Positions 29,401-36,344 of a DNA stretch of 49,913 nucleotides are shown piece by piece. Source of the DNA: Modestobacter excelsi (GTDB lineage Bacteria > Actinomycetota > Actinomycetes > Mycobacteriales > Geodermatophilaceae); the NCBI RefSeq assembly GCF_005930495.1, contig NZ_SJEX01000031.1:1-49913 (forward strand), read 5' to 3'. Every line of letters begins with the position of its first letter. Position 1 is the stretch's first letter. The position numbers and the translations under genes are program-made. The notes beneath the pieces were generated by a model that saw only the letters and a program-made list of their open reading frames with translations, was not told the DNA's origin and searched no databases.

Positions 29401-30638
29401 GAGCGCGCGATGCCCAGGGCCGGTCCGCGAGGACCCACGATGCCCAGGCTCCCGGTCGCGGCCAGCGACAGCGGGACGGGCACGTGCTCGGTGACCGCCG
29501 CGGTCGTGCTCCCGTCGGGCTCGACCCGGACGACGCCGGTCGGGCCGGTGCCGGTGCCCAACCGGACCGTGAGGCCGCCCGGGTCCCCGGAGCGCGACCA
29601 CAACGGGCTGCTCCGGCGCCGCGCCGCAGCAGCCAACCGCGCCGGGTCCGGCTGGTCGTCGTCCCGGTCGGTCAGGTCGGCGCAGACGGCGGCATCGAGC
29701 TGGCTGTCCGCGAGTGCCCGCGCGAGGGCGTGGTCGGCCACCGCGCGGCGGTGGGTGCGGCGGCCGGTGACCCGGTCGGACGCCCACCCGGCGACCGCGA
29801 CCAGCGGACCGAGCAGGGCGAAGAAGAGGAACTGCGGAGCGGACACCAGCCACGCCATCAGCAGGCCGCCCACCGCGGGCAGCGCGACGGCCACCCATCC
29901 CAGCCGGCGCCGGGGGCCCTGGACGGGCGGGCCCGGGAGCCGGACGACCGCGGTCCGCGGCGTCCGGGGCGGCGCGCCGAGCGGGCGCAGCAGCCGTCTG
30001 CCTCCCGCGGCCGGGACCTGCTCGAGGAGGGCGCCGCGCGGGCCGGTGAGCCGCAGCGCACTCGAGCCGACCCGCAGGACACCGCCGACCGGCCACTCCT
30101 GCGCGAGCGGGCCGACCGGCGTGCCGGGCGCCGCGCCGCCGGAGAGCGTGGTCCCGTTGGACGACCCGAGATCGGCCACGGTCACCCGGCCGGCCGCCAC
30201 CGAGACGACGGCGTGCCGACGGGACACGTCGGGGTCGGCGAGCGGGAGCCCGCACCCGGCGCCGCGACCGAGCACCAGCGGACCCTGTCCGAGCGGGAGG
30301 GTGCGACCGGCGTCGGGCCCGCCGACGACGTGCAGCTCCAGGGCGCCGGACCCGGCACCGGACGTCTCCCGCGGCCCGGGGTGACCCAGCCCGAGGACGG
30401 CGCCGTTGCGCAGCAGCGGGCTGCTGAGAGGAGTCTGCGGGGGCAGCTCCACCGACCCGGCCCACAGCCGGACCTCCGGGAGGCCGAGACCGCTGCTCAG
30501 GGCGTCCGCGACGTCGGCGAGCACCCCGCCGTCGGGTGCCCGGACGTCGACGTCGACGGCCCCGTCGGGGGACTGCAGCGTCCAGCTGCGATCGCACACC
30601 GGGTCCGGGCCGGGACCTCGGGGACAGGGGAGGGGCAC
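26463..30638 (-). CDS. EssC-type type VII secretion ATPase: FHA, two helices, three FtsK/SpoIIIE domains
   Basis: A 1391-aa protein. A beta-rich N-terminal domain (about 18-90) is followed by an FHA domain (about 100-195; LGRGAGCG, DVSRRHAVV, DLGSSNGT), two membrane helices (about 247-285) and three FtsK-like ATPase domains. The first has an intact Walker A GTTGSGKS (632-639) and Walker B VIVVDEF. The second (GGPRSGRTT, Arg957) and third (GPAGSGRSS, Arg1220) replace the lysine with Arg. FHA plus central helices is the EssC (Firmicutes T7SSb) layout, not actinobacterial EccC. A WXG100 gene lies divergent 149 bases away. Start is GTG at 30638 or GTG at 30600; neither has a clear ribosome site. 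Confidence 0.88.
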   Translation of the reverse strand: MPLPCPRGPGPDPVCDRSWTLQSPDGAVDVDVRAPDGGVLADVADALSSGLGLPEVRLWAGSVELPPQTPLSSPLLRNGAVLGLGHPGPRETSGAGSGALELHVVGGPDAGRTLPLGQGPLVLGRGAGCGLPLADPDVSRRHAVVSVAAGRVTVADLGSSNGTTLSGGAAPGTPVGPLAQEWPVGGVLRVGSSALRLTGPRGALLEQVPAAGGRRLLRPLGAPPRTPRTAVVRLPGPPVQGPRRRLGWVAVALPAVGGLLMAWLVSAPQFLFFALLGPLVAVAGWASDRVTGRRTHRRAVADHALARALADSQLDAAVCADLTDRDDDQPDPARLAAAARRRSSPLWSRSGDPGGLTVRLGTGTGPTGVVRVEPDGSTTAAVTEHVPVPLSLAATGSLGIVGPRGPALGIARSALCQLAVLTSPAQLGVVLACNRERVADWAWTTWLPHLQAVALPGDEVPARLLDAAGTTGAAPCTLVVLDGPVEPPVAEALARGADRLVTLDLADSEAALALPAAARLEVTGETGSSGRLRAPGLDEERALVLDAVSAATAAGIARDLAGLTVPASAGALPDSARLLDLPSTGLGLSVGDEVVGSWLRHRDRLLAVLGSTGPEPLGIDLVADGPHALVAGTTGSGKSELLQTLVASLALHHPPDRCSFLLVDYKGGAAFGEASTLPHTVGVLTDLDHQSTARALRSLSAELTRRERLLADHRARDLADLPDAVALSRLVIVVDEFATLAEELPGFVTGLVGIAQRGRSLGVHLVLATQRPAGVLSPEIRANTSLRICLRTTDEGDARDVLGSAVAAHLPADRPGRAYLRTGSASPVLFQVARVSGVQAASGTTVTARRRPWPPVPGVPPPPPADPAGAGDLTRLVGALDVRAGSAGLHPVDRPWLPPLPDRLAAADLDRWAAGARPTQLRIGLLDSPDAQLQAPLELDLAAAGGWLLVGGPRSGRTTVLRTVLGEAVHQLPPSRLHVHVLDHGGGALARDAAVLPHCGTAVGRDDAHRALRLLARLGAEVDRRRVDGPAPDQPLLLVLVDGHESLVAQLEEADPATGAAGLLRLVRDGAAVGVTVLLTADRAVPGSRLAGAVRSRLVLPLPDRTDYAVAGVPARAVPGSRPPGRALVGEDAVEGQVALPRMPWSVLSDAPDVGTATAPIRISVLPADPELELPAGDDDCPAGELWLPLGPGGDDGTPLGVDLHRAGGLLVVGPAGSGRSSALHAFARHCRAAGAAVAELGPGRGSGPAGEDPPSGGPVRLDRGDPEALRAWLAGQDGRRPAIVVVDDLGTLPEPVADLLTAPPAPAARLLVLAAGTAAELAGSFRGPAVALRRHRTALLLRPAAGDAELFGLRTPRSPLPPRPGAGWLVTPTAVTRVQVARRRRPAGPL

Positions 30639-30744
30639 GCGGCGATGGTGCCGTGGGGTGGTGGGCCCGTGGTCGCCGCGGACCGCAGCTGTGGACAGCG
30701 GTCCGGCTTGTGGACGAGCGCCGCGGTCGCGGTGGCTCCGGACC

Positions 30745-30750
30745 TAGCGT
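30745..30750 (+). promoter_or_regulatory. -10 box of the WXG100 gene
   Basis: TAGCGT, 37 bases before the ATG, which has GAGGAGGAG close upstream. Confidence 0.45.
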
Positions 30751-30787
30751 CCACCTCGACCGGGAGGTCCCCGGACGAGGAGGAGCC

Positions 30788-31081
30788 ATGAGGGTCGAGA
30801 TCGCCACGTTGGACACGATGGCCGGGCAGTGCCAGGCGGAGGCGGCGGACACGGCCGCCCGCCATGCCGCCCTGTCCGCCGGCATCAACAGCTCGGTGCT
30901 GGAGGGCTGGACCGACAGCCAGGCCGCTGCGCGGTTCAGCGAGCTCTACGAGAAGTGGCGGCTGTCCAGCCAGGGGGTGAGCGAGGCGCTGACCGGCATG
31001 GGTCAGCTGCTGACCGGTGTGGCGGCGGCCTACCAGCAGCACGAGGCGGAGATGGCCGCCCGCATCGGTTCGCTGCTCTGA
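30788..31081 (+). CDS. WXG100 family protein, candidate type VII substrate
   Basis: A 97-aa, all-helical protein of WXG100/ESAT-6 size. Two helices flank a turn at EGWTDSQAA, so the motif is W41-T-D rather than W-x-G. The second helix is long (FSELYEKWRLSSQGVSEAL onward). No signal peptide, and no clear YxxxD/E export tail after the second helix, although YQQHE at about residue 82 has the right spacing. WXG100 dimers are secreted by, or dock on, FtsK/EssC ATPases, and the EssC-like gene is its divergent neighbour. Confidence 0.85.
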   Translation: MRVEIATLDTMAGQCQAEAADTAARHAALSAGINSSVLEGWTDSQAAARFSELYEKWRLSSQGVSEALTGMGQLLTGVAAAYQQHEAEMAARIGSLL

Positions 31082-31105
31082 GCTGCGGGCTGATGCTGAC
31101 CCGGC

Positions 31106-32038
31106 TCAGCCTGTCGCGGCAGGCGGGGCCGGGGCGGGGGTGGTCCGCTGGCGCAGGCCGTGCAGCCGCTCCCAGGGTGCGATCGACAGGATCGCGATGC
31201 AGTGCGGCAGGAACACGATGCCCAGCCCCAGGAAGGTGACCACGTGGAAGCTGAGCAGGAAGAGCACCAGGCCCACCCGCATCCGGTCGGTGCGCACCAG
31301 CAGCAGCAACGGCGCGGCCAGCTCACCGATGATCATCGCCCACTGCACGGCCGGGAGCAGGTAGGGCACGTCCAGCGTCCAGTCGGAGAAGACGCTGCCG
31401 CGGCGGACCACCGCACGGGCGATGGTCGCCCCGGTCGGCCAGTCCCACCCGCCGAAGCGGATCTTCGCCCAGGCGGCCAGGAAGTAGGTGAGCATGACCG
31501 CGACCAGCACCGCTGCCATGGCGAACCCGGCGGCCTCGGAGGAGCGCCGGTCCCTGAACCGGGTCCGTCCGATCGTCGGCAGGAGGGCGAGCGCGACGAG
31601 GAAGGCGATCCGGTCGTGGTCGACCTTGCCGTAGCTCATCGCGATGACCATCCACTCCGCGTAGAGCAGGAAGACGGCGAGCCCGAGCAGCCGGGGAGCG
31701 CGGCCGGTCGCCGCCGCGACCGCGGCGACCACCAGTGCCCACTGCACGACCAGCACGACCGTGTGCGTCGGGGTGGGCAGGTGCAGCAGCCGGCCGACCA
31801 GCAGCGGGGAGTACCAGGCGGTGGGCACCTCAGCGTGCGCCCGGACCCAGGAGGTGGTCAGGAAGACGTCGACCGGGATGAACAGGTAGGCGATGACCCG
31901 GAACACGGCGACGCGGGCCAGCGGCACGGGCCGGAACCACCAGCGCGGGGTCAGCGGGACGGCCGGCTCGGTCTCGGGGGTGGTCACCCCGGTCGCCGGC
32001 GCCACGGCCACCGTCCGGGCCTGCGCGGAGGCGCTCAC
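31106..32038 (-). CDS. HTTM-domain membrane protein
   Basis: A 310-aa multi-pass membrane protein with the HTTM (horizontally transferred transmembrane) domain, related to vitamin K-dependent gamma-carboxylase. About seven helices; conserved features include ARVAVFRVIAYLF at the start, AEWMVIAMSYGKVDHDR, a central AWAKIRFGGWDWPTG loop and SFHVVTFLGLGI near the end. Bacterial members are poorly characterised. GTG at 32038 overlaps the stop of the upstream gene (GTGA), making an operon. Confidence 0.8.
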   Translation of the reverse strand: MSASAQARTVAVAPATGVTTPETEPAVPLTPRWWFRPVPLARVAVFRVIAYLFIPVDVFLTTSWVRAHAEVPTAWYSPLLVGRLLHLPTPTHTVVLVVQWALVVAAVAAATGRAPRLLGLAVFLLYAEWMVIAMSYGKVDHDRIAFLVALALLPTIGRTRFRDRRSSEAAGFAMAAVLVAVMLTYFLAAWAKIRFGGWDWPTGATIARAVVRRGSVFSDWTLDVPYLLPAVQWAMIIGELAAPLLLLVRTDRMRVGLVLFLLSFHVVTFLGLGIVFLPHCIAILSIAPWERLHGLRQRTTPAPAPPAATG

Positions 32039-32562
32039 TGCCCTCCCTCCAGGTCGTACTCGACCAGCACCCTGTCGGAGTACGCGTCGGTCGGTTGCCC
32101 GTCGGACAGCTCGAAGCGGCGCTGCACCACCTGCACCTCGACGAGTTCCTCCGCACCGGGGTGCTTCGCCGCGTAGGAGTCGGCGAGCAGGCCCAGCAGC
32201 TCCGGGTGCGCCTCGACCCGGGGCAGCTGGCCCTCGAACTCGGCGCGGCGCAGGCCCACCTGCCCACCGGACAGCCGGACCTCCTCGCCGGCCGCGGTCA
32301 GCCCCACCACCCGGGTGGAGACGACGGCGGCGTCCGGGTCGGCGCGGGTCGAGTACATCCGGAACGGGCCGAACGGGAAGGCGTCGTCCTCGCCCCACAC
32401 CGCGCCGACGAGCAGCAGGGCCAGCACCAGGGCCGCACCGGCGAGCCGGGCGGCGCGGGCGGCCGGTCTCAGCCGGACCACCTCGGCCTCGGCCGGCAGG
32501 TCGGGGGCGGACTGGAGCGGCACGAGGTCATCGTAGGATCGGCGCCCGTCCCGACGGGTCAT
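32035..32562 (-). CDS. Single-helix membrane protein paired with the HTTM gene
   Basis: A 175-aa protein with one helix (about 36-58) and an extracytoplasmic domain containing FPFGPFRMYS, a segment that recurs in partners of HTTM proteins. No enzyme motif is visible. ATG at 32562 gives the most compact protein; an in-frame start further upstream would add a low-complexity stretch. Overlaps the HTTM gene by four bases. Confidence 0.7.
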   Translation of the reverse strand: MTRRDGRRSYDDLVPLQSAPDLPAEAEVVRLRPAARAARLAGAALVLALLLVGAVWGEDDAFPFGPFRMYSTRADPDAAVVSTRVVGLTAAGEEVRLSGGQVGLRRAEFEGQLPRVEAHPELLGLLADSYAAKHPGAEELVEVQVVQRRFELSDGQPTDAYSDRVLVEYDLEGGQ

Positions 32563-32669
32563 CGTCGCTCCGTGGCGGGCAGCTGCTGTCCCGGCCGCCG
32601 GGCCGGAGCGCCTCGGCTGTGCCACCCGCGTCGTCCGTCGACCGATGTCGACCAGTGGGAGCAGCCCCG

Positions 32670-33176
32670 ATGCAGTTCGGCCGGTTCTACGAGGAGTTCG
32701 AGGTCGGGGCCGTCTACAGGCACTGGCCCGGCAAGACCGTCACCGAGTACGACGACCACCTGTTCTGCCTGATCACCATGAACCACCACCCGCTGCACCT
32801 CGACGCCCACTTCGCCGCCGAGGCCACCGACTTCGGCAGGAACGTCGTGGTGGGCAACTACGTCTACTCGTTGCTGCTGGGGATGAGCGTCCCCGACATC
32901 TCGGGCAAGGCGATCGCCAACCTCGAGGTCGAGTCGCTCAAGCACGTCGCGCCGACCTTCCACGGCGACACCGTCTACGGCCAGACCACCGTCCTGGACA
33001 AGACCGAGTCGAGGTCCAAGGACGATCGCGGCGTCGTCCACGTGGAGACCATCGGCTACAAGCAGGACGGCACCGTCGTCTGCACCTTCCGGCGCAAGGT
33101 CATGGTCCCCAAGCGCTCCCACGGCGGGAGTCGCGGCGGCGAGCAGCCCGGTCGGCCGGAGCCGATCCGGACATGA
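32670..33176 (+). CDS. MaoC-family hydratase (mesaconyl/itaconyl-CoA hydratase-like)
   Basis: A 168-aa hotdog-fold protein acting on acyl-CoA thioesters. Residues 37-48 read MNHHPLHLDAHF, corresponding to the D-x-N-P-x-H active site of (R)-hydratases, with His43 kept and Asn38 in place of the Asp. This form, with the GRFYEEFEVG start and ITMNHHP, resembles the mesaconyl/beta-methylmalyl-CoA branch. Divergent from the HTTM operon. The substrate is inferred only. Confidence 0.82.
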   Translation: MQFGRFYEEFEVGAVYRHWPGKTVTEYDDHLFCLITMNHHPLHLDAHFAAEATDFGRNVVVGNYVYSLLLGMSVPDISGKAIANLEVESLKHVAPTFHGDTVYGQTTVLDKTESRSKDDRGVVHVETIGYKQDGTVVCTFRRKVMVPKRSHGGSRGGEQPGRPEPIRT

Positions 33177-33216
33177 GCCGGGCGGGCGCCGTCAGCACGG
33201 CGGGGCGTCCGCACGC

Positions 33217-33630
33217 TCAGCGGGGCAGCGCGCCCCAGCCGGACAGCGCCGCCACCACACCCGGGGCCATGTCCAGCGCCGCCAGGCCGGCCGCGTCCAC
33301 GAACACGGCGTCCGCGGCGTCGTCACCGGCCACCGGCCGCTGTGCCGGGTCGAGCAGCGTGCACGCCCAGTCGGTGACGGTGAAGACGACGCCGTCCCCG
33401 TCGATCCGCACCCGGCCCAGCACCCGTTCGGGATGCACCCGCAGCCCGGTCTCCTCAGCGGTCTCCCGGACCACCGCCTCGGCCTCGGTCTCCCCGGCCT
33501 CCATCCGTCCGCCGGGCACCGACCACAGCCCGGCGCTGGGCGCGTGCCCCCGCCGGATCAGCAGCAGCCGGCCCTGCGCGTCGTGCACCACCGCGCCGAC
33601 GCACGGCACCTCCGGCACCGCTCCGCTCAC
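33217..33630 (-). CDS. NUDIX hydrolase
   Basis: A 137-aa NUDIX protein. The Nudix box runs from GGRMEAGETEAEAVV into RETAEETG with all key Gly and Glu residues. It would hydrolyse a nucleoside diphosphate derivative; the compact size and CVGAVVHDAQGRLLLIRR start fit MutT/ADP-ribose pyrophosphatase types. GTG at 33630. Convergent with the MaoC gene across 40 bases. Confidence 0.88.
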   Translation of the reverse strand: MSGAVPEVPCVGAVVHDAQGRLLLIRRGHAPSAGLWSVPGGRMEAGETEAEAVVRETAEETGLRVHPERVLGRVRIDGDGVVFTVTDWACTLLDPAQRPVAGDDAADAVFVDAAGLAALDMAPGVVAALSGWGALPR

Positions 33631-33726
33631 GTCGGCGAGGCTACGGCGGGGCCGGCCCGGGCAGCGGACCGGGCACGGCTCCCCAAAGCTTGACGAACAC
33701 CACCCAGGACAGGACGGTGAGCGGCC

Positions 33727-34350
33727 ATGAGCGTCTCCCCGGTGTGCCCGCGCTGCGGCGAGGCGTTGACCGTCAAGCCCGGCTCGACCGCCGAGGGCTG
33801 GTGCCACGTGCACGCGCTGGTCACCCCCCTGCACCACACCGCCGTCGTCGCACACGACGCGATCAACGCCGTCACCGCCGACGCGCGGGTGCCCGCCTGG
33901 GTGCCGGACCCGATGCCCGGGGGCTGGGCGGTGACCGGTCTGGCCTGGGGAGGGGAACCGGGTGCCCGGGCGATCGTCGTCGCCTGCGCCGGCCCCGCCC
34001 CGCTCGGCGGCCCCGCCGAGCTGGTGCTGGTCGCCGAGGAGCCGGGCACCGGGCTGGGCTGCGGGTACGCCGGGCTGCCGGGCGTCGATCCCGGCGACCT
34101 GGTCAGCGGCCCATCGACGGCCGAGATCCGCGCCGCCGGGCAGCGGGCGCCGCTGTGGCTGGTGCCCACCGGCGACGACCGCGCCGCCTACGTGGGCGAG
34201 GCCAACGGCGTCTGGCTGTGGCTGGTCACCTGGCCCGCGTCCGCCGCCTGGCTGCTCGCCGAGGACCTGGAACTGCTCGACCTCCGCGACCGGGTCTACC
34301 CCGACCTGCCGCTCGGCCCGCCGACCGAACGGCTGCTCCCCGGCCGGTGA
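33727..34350 (+). CDS. DUF6758 family protein
   Basis: A 207-aa actinobacterial protein of unknown function. An N-terminal zinc-ribbon half (CPRCGE, then WCHVH, residues 7-28) is followed by a domain with GWAVTGLAWGGE and a Gly/Pro-rich core, and a C-terminal WLWLVTWPASAAWLL segment. ATG start with a GGACGGTGAGCGG leader. It is followed by a small membrane protein after 175 bases. Confidence 0.82.
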   Translation: MSVSPVCPRCGEALTVKPGSTAEGWCHVHALVTPLHHTAVVAHDAINAVTADARVPAWVPDPMPGGWAVTGLAWGGEPGARAIVVACAGPAPLGGPAELVLVAEEPGTGLGCGYAGLPGVDPGDLVSGPSTAEIRAAGQRAPLWLVPTGDDRAAYVGEANGVWLWLVTWPASAAWLLAEDLELLDLRDRVYPDLPLGPPTERLLPGR

Positions 34351-34525
34351 GGCGACCGGATCCGCACGGATCGAGTCCGTTCGCCAGGCACCGGCGTGGC
34401 GGCTGGTCGCAGCTGTGGGACAGCTGTTACCCATGTGCTGCGGCCGATCGGTCGTGACGGCCAGCTGCGCCGTCGGCCCGCCACGGCTCGCGGTCGGCCG
34501 CCCCCTGAGGAGAGGAACGCGACCC

Positions 34526-34681
34526 GTGCTGAAGAAGGTGCTCACCTGGCTGGCCGTCGCGTTCGTGGTCTTCTACGTGATCCAGCGTCCCGACGACGCG
34601 GCCGGGATCGTCCGCAGTGCCGGCGCGGCCCTGGGTGACGCAGCGCAGTCGCTGTCCACCTTCGTGGTCTCGCTGGTCTGA
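34526..34681 (+). CDS. Small single-helix membrane protein, 51 aa
   Basis: GTG at 34526 preceded by GAGGAGAGG. LKKVLTWLAVAFVVFYVI is a membrane helix after a short positive N-terminus. The tail is Ala/Ser-rich and amphipathic (GAALGDAAQSLSTFV). Eight bases separate it from the PH-domain gene, so they are co-transcribed. Function unknown. Confidence 0.75.
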   Translation: MLKKVLTWLAVAFVVFYVIQRPDDAAGIVRSAGAALGDAAQSLSTFVVSLV

Positions 34682-34689
34682 GCTCGGCC

Positions 34690-35376
34690 GTGTCCGGCCC
34701 GGCTCCCCGGCGCCCCCGCTGGGGCAAGGACGCCGAGAAGTACCTGCTCTCCGATGAACCGCCGGTCATCGCGACCCGGCGGCACCCGGCAGTGCTGGTC
34801 CGCCCCTTCGCCCGCGGCGTGCCGGCGCTGCTCGTCGGCGTCTGGGTGCTGCAGCTGGACCCGACCAACCGGGTCGGGACCGCCGTCGGGCTGCTGGTCG
34901 TCCTCGGCGCGCTGGGCTACCTGGGGCTGCACGCCGCCGAGTGGCGGGTGCGGCACCTGCTGGTCACCCGCCGCCGGGTGCTGCTGACCTCCGGGGTGGT
35001 CATCCGGACGGTCGCCGTCATGCCGCTGCGCCGGATCACCGACCTGACCTGGAAGGAGACCTTCTGGGGGCAGGTGCTCGGCTACGGCACGTTCCGCTTC
35101 GAGTCCGCCGGGCAGCAGCAGGGACTCGACGTCATCGCCTTCATGCCGCACGCCGACGCGCTGTACAAGCGGCTGTCGGAGCTGATGTTCGGCACCGACT
35201 CCAGCTCCAACCCGGTGAGCGCCGACGAGGACGCCGACGGGTCGATGGCCGCCGACGACCGGGGGGACGGCAACGCACCCGAGCAGCACCTGCCCCGTCC
35301 GCTGCGGTCCGGGCGGCGGCACGACACCGCTCCCATCCCGCGCACCCGGCCCGGCCGCTCGTCCCTCGAGGACTGA
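34690..35376 (+). CDS. Bacterial PH-domain (YdbT/bPH2) membrane protein
   Basis: A 228-aa protein with two close helices (about 43-80) and a bacterial PH domain (about 88-165: HLLVTRRRVLLTSGVV, MPLRRITDLTWKETFWG, then FMPHADAL). The last 65 residues are acidic and disordered. It follows the small membrane protein, suggesting a shared membrane role. Confidence 0.85.
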   Translation: MSGPAPRRPRWGKDAEKYLLSDEPPVIATRRHPAVLVRPFARGVPALLVGVWVLQLDPTNRVGTAVGLLVVLGALGYLGLHAAEWRVRHLLVTRRRVLLTSGVVIRTVAVMPLRRITDLTWKETFWGQVLGYGTFRFESAGQQQGLDVIAFMPHADALYKRLSELMFGTDSSSNPVSADEDADGSMAADDRGDGNAPEQHLPRPLRSGRRHDTAPIPRTRPGRSSLED

Positions 35377-35406
35377 GCGACCTGCGCGGCGGCCGACGCG
35401 GTACGG

Positions 35407-35412
35407 CAGGCT
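35407..35412 (+). promoter_or_regulatory. Putative -10 box of the PHP gene, leaderless
   Basis: CAGGCT, six bases before the GTG at 35419. Weak match but in the position seen for other leaderless genes here. Confidence 0.3.
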
Positions 35413-35418
35413 GACGGC

Positions 35419-36276
35419 GTGCGCATCGACCTGCACACCCACTCCTCGGTCTCCGACGGGACGGAGACCCCCGCAGCACTGGTCGCCACGGCCGCCGCTG
35501 CCGGGCTGGACGTCGTCGCGATCACCGACCACGACACCACCGGCGGCTGGGCGGCGGCCTGGGCCGCGCGCCCGCCCGGGCTGACGATCGTCCCGGGGAT
35601 GGAGCTGTCCTGCCGCTACTTCCCCAGCGATGAGCCGCCGATCTCCGTCCACCTGCTCGCCTACCTGTTCGACCCGCTGCACCCGGCCTTCGCCGCCGAG
35701 CGCGTCCGGCTGCGCGAGGAGCGGCTCAACCGGGGGGAACGGATCGTCGCCGGGCTCGCCGCCGACGGCTACCCCGTCGACTGGGCGGAGATCGTGGCCC
35801 ACAGCGACGGCGGGGTGGTCGGGCGGCCGCACATCGCCCGCGCGCTCGTGGACTCCGGCGTCGTCGAGTCCGTCGACCACGCGTTCGCCACCCTGCTGCA
35901 CCACCGCAGCCCCTACTACGCGAGCAAGGCCGACACCGACGTGCTCGACGGCATCCGCCTCGTGCGTGCCGCGGGTGGCGTGCCGGTGTTCGCCCACGGG
36001 CTGGCCACCACGCGGGGGCGGGTCGTCGGCGACGACGCCATCGCCGCGATGGCCGCGGCCGGCCTGCTCGGCCTCGAGGTCGACCACCCCGACCACACCC
36101 CGGACCAGCGGGCGTACCTGCGCGCACTCGCCGACGGGCTGGGGCTGCTGCGCACCGGGTCCAGCGACTACCACGGCACCAACAAGCGCACCCCGATCGC
36201 CGCCTGCACCACCGAACCGGACCAGTTCGAGCTGCTGCTGGCTGCGGGCACCGGCGTCCCCGTCGTCACCGACTGA
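35419..36276 (+). CDS. PHP-domain phosphoesterase
   Basis: A 285-aa metal-dependent phosphoesterase. PHP motifs are clear: DLHTHSSVSDG (4-14), AITDHDTTGG, GMELSC and the C-terminal SSDYHGTNK. Relatives act as 3',5'-nucleoside bisphosphate phosphatases or RNA/oligonucleotide 5'-end trimming enzymes (RNase AM type). The exact substrate is open. It follows the PH-domain gene after 42 bases. Confidence 0.9.
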   Translation: MRIDLHTHSSVSDGTETPAALVATAAAAGLDVVAITDHDTTGGWAAAWAARPPGLTIVPGMELSCRYFPSDEPPISVHLLAYLFDPLHPAFAAERVRLREERLNRGERIVAGLAADGYPVDWAEIVAHSDGGVVGRPHIARALVDSGVVESVDHAFATLLHHRSPYYASKADTDVLDGIRLVRAAGGVPVFAHGLATTRGRVVGDDAIAAMAAAGLLGLEVDHPDHTPDQRAYLRALADGLGLLRTGSSDYHGTNKRTPIAACTTEPDQFELLLAAGTGVPVVTD

Positions 36277-36344
36277 GCGCCCGGCGCGGCTCCGGTCCTG
36301 TCGGTGCCCCCGGCTACCGTGACCGACGTGGACAGGGGGCGGCG

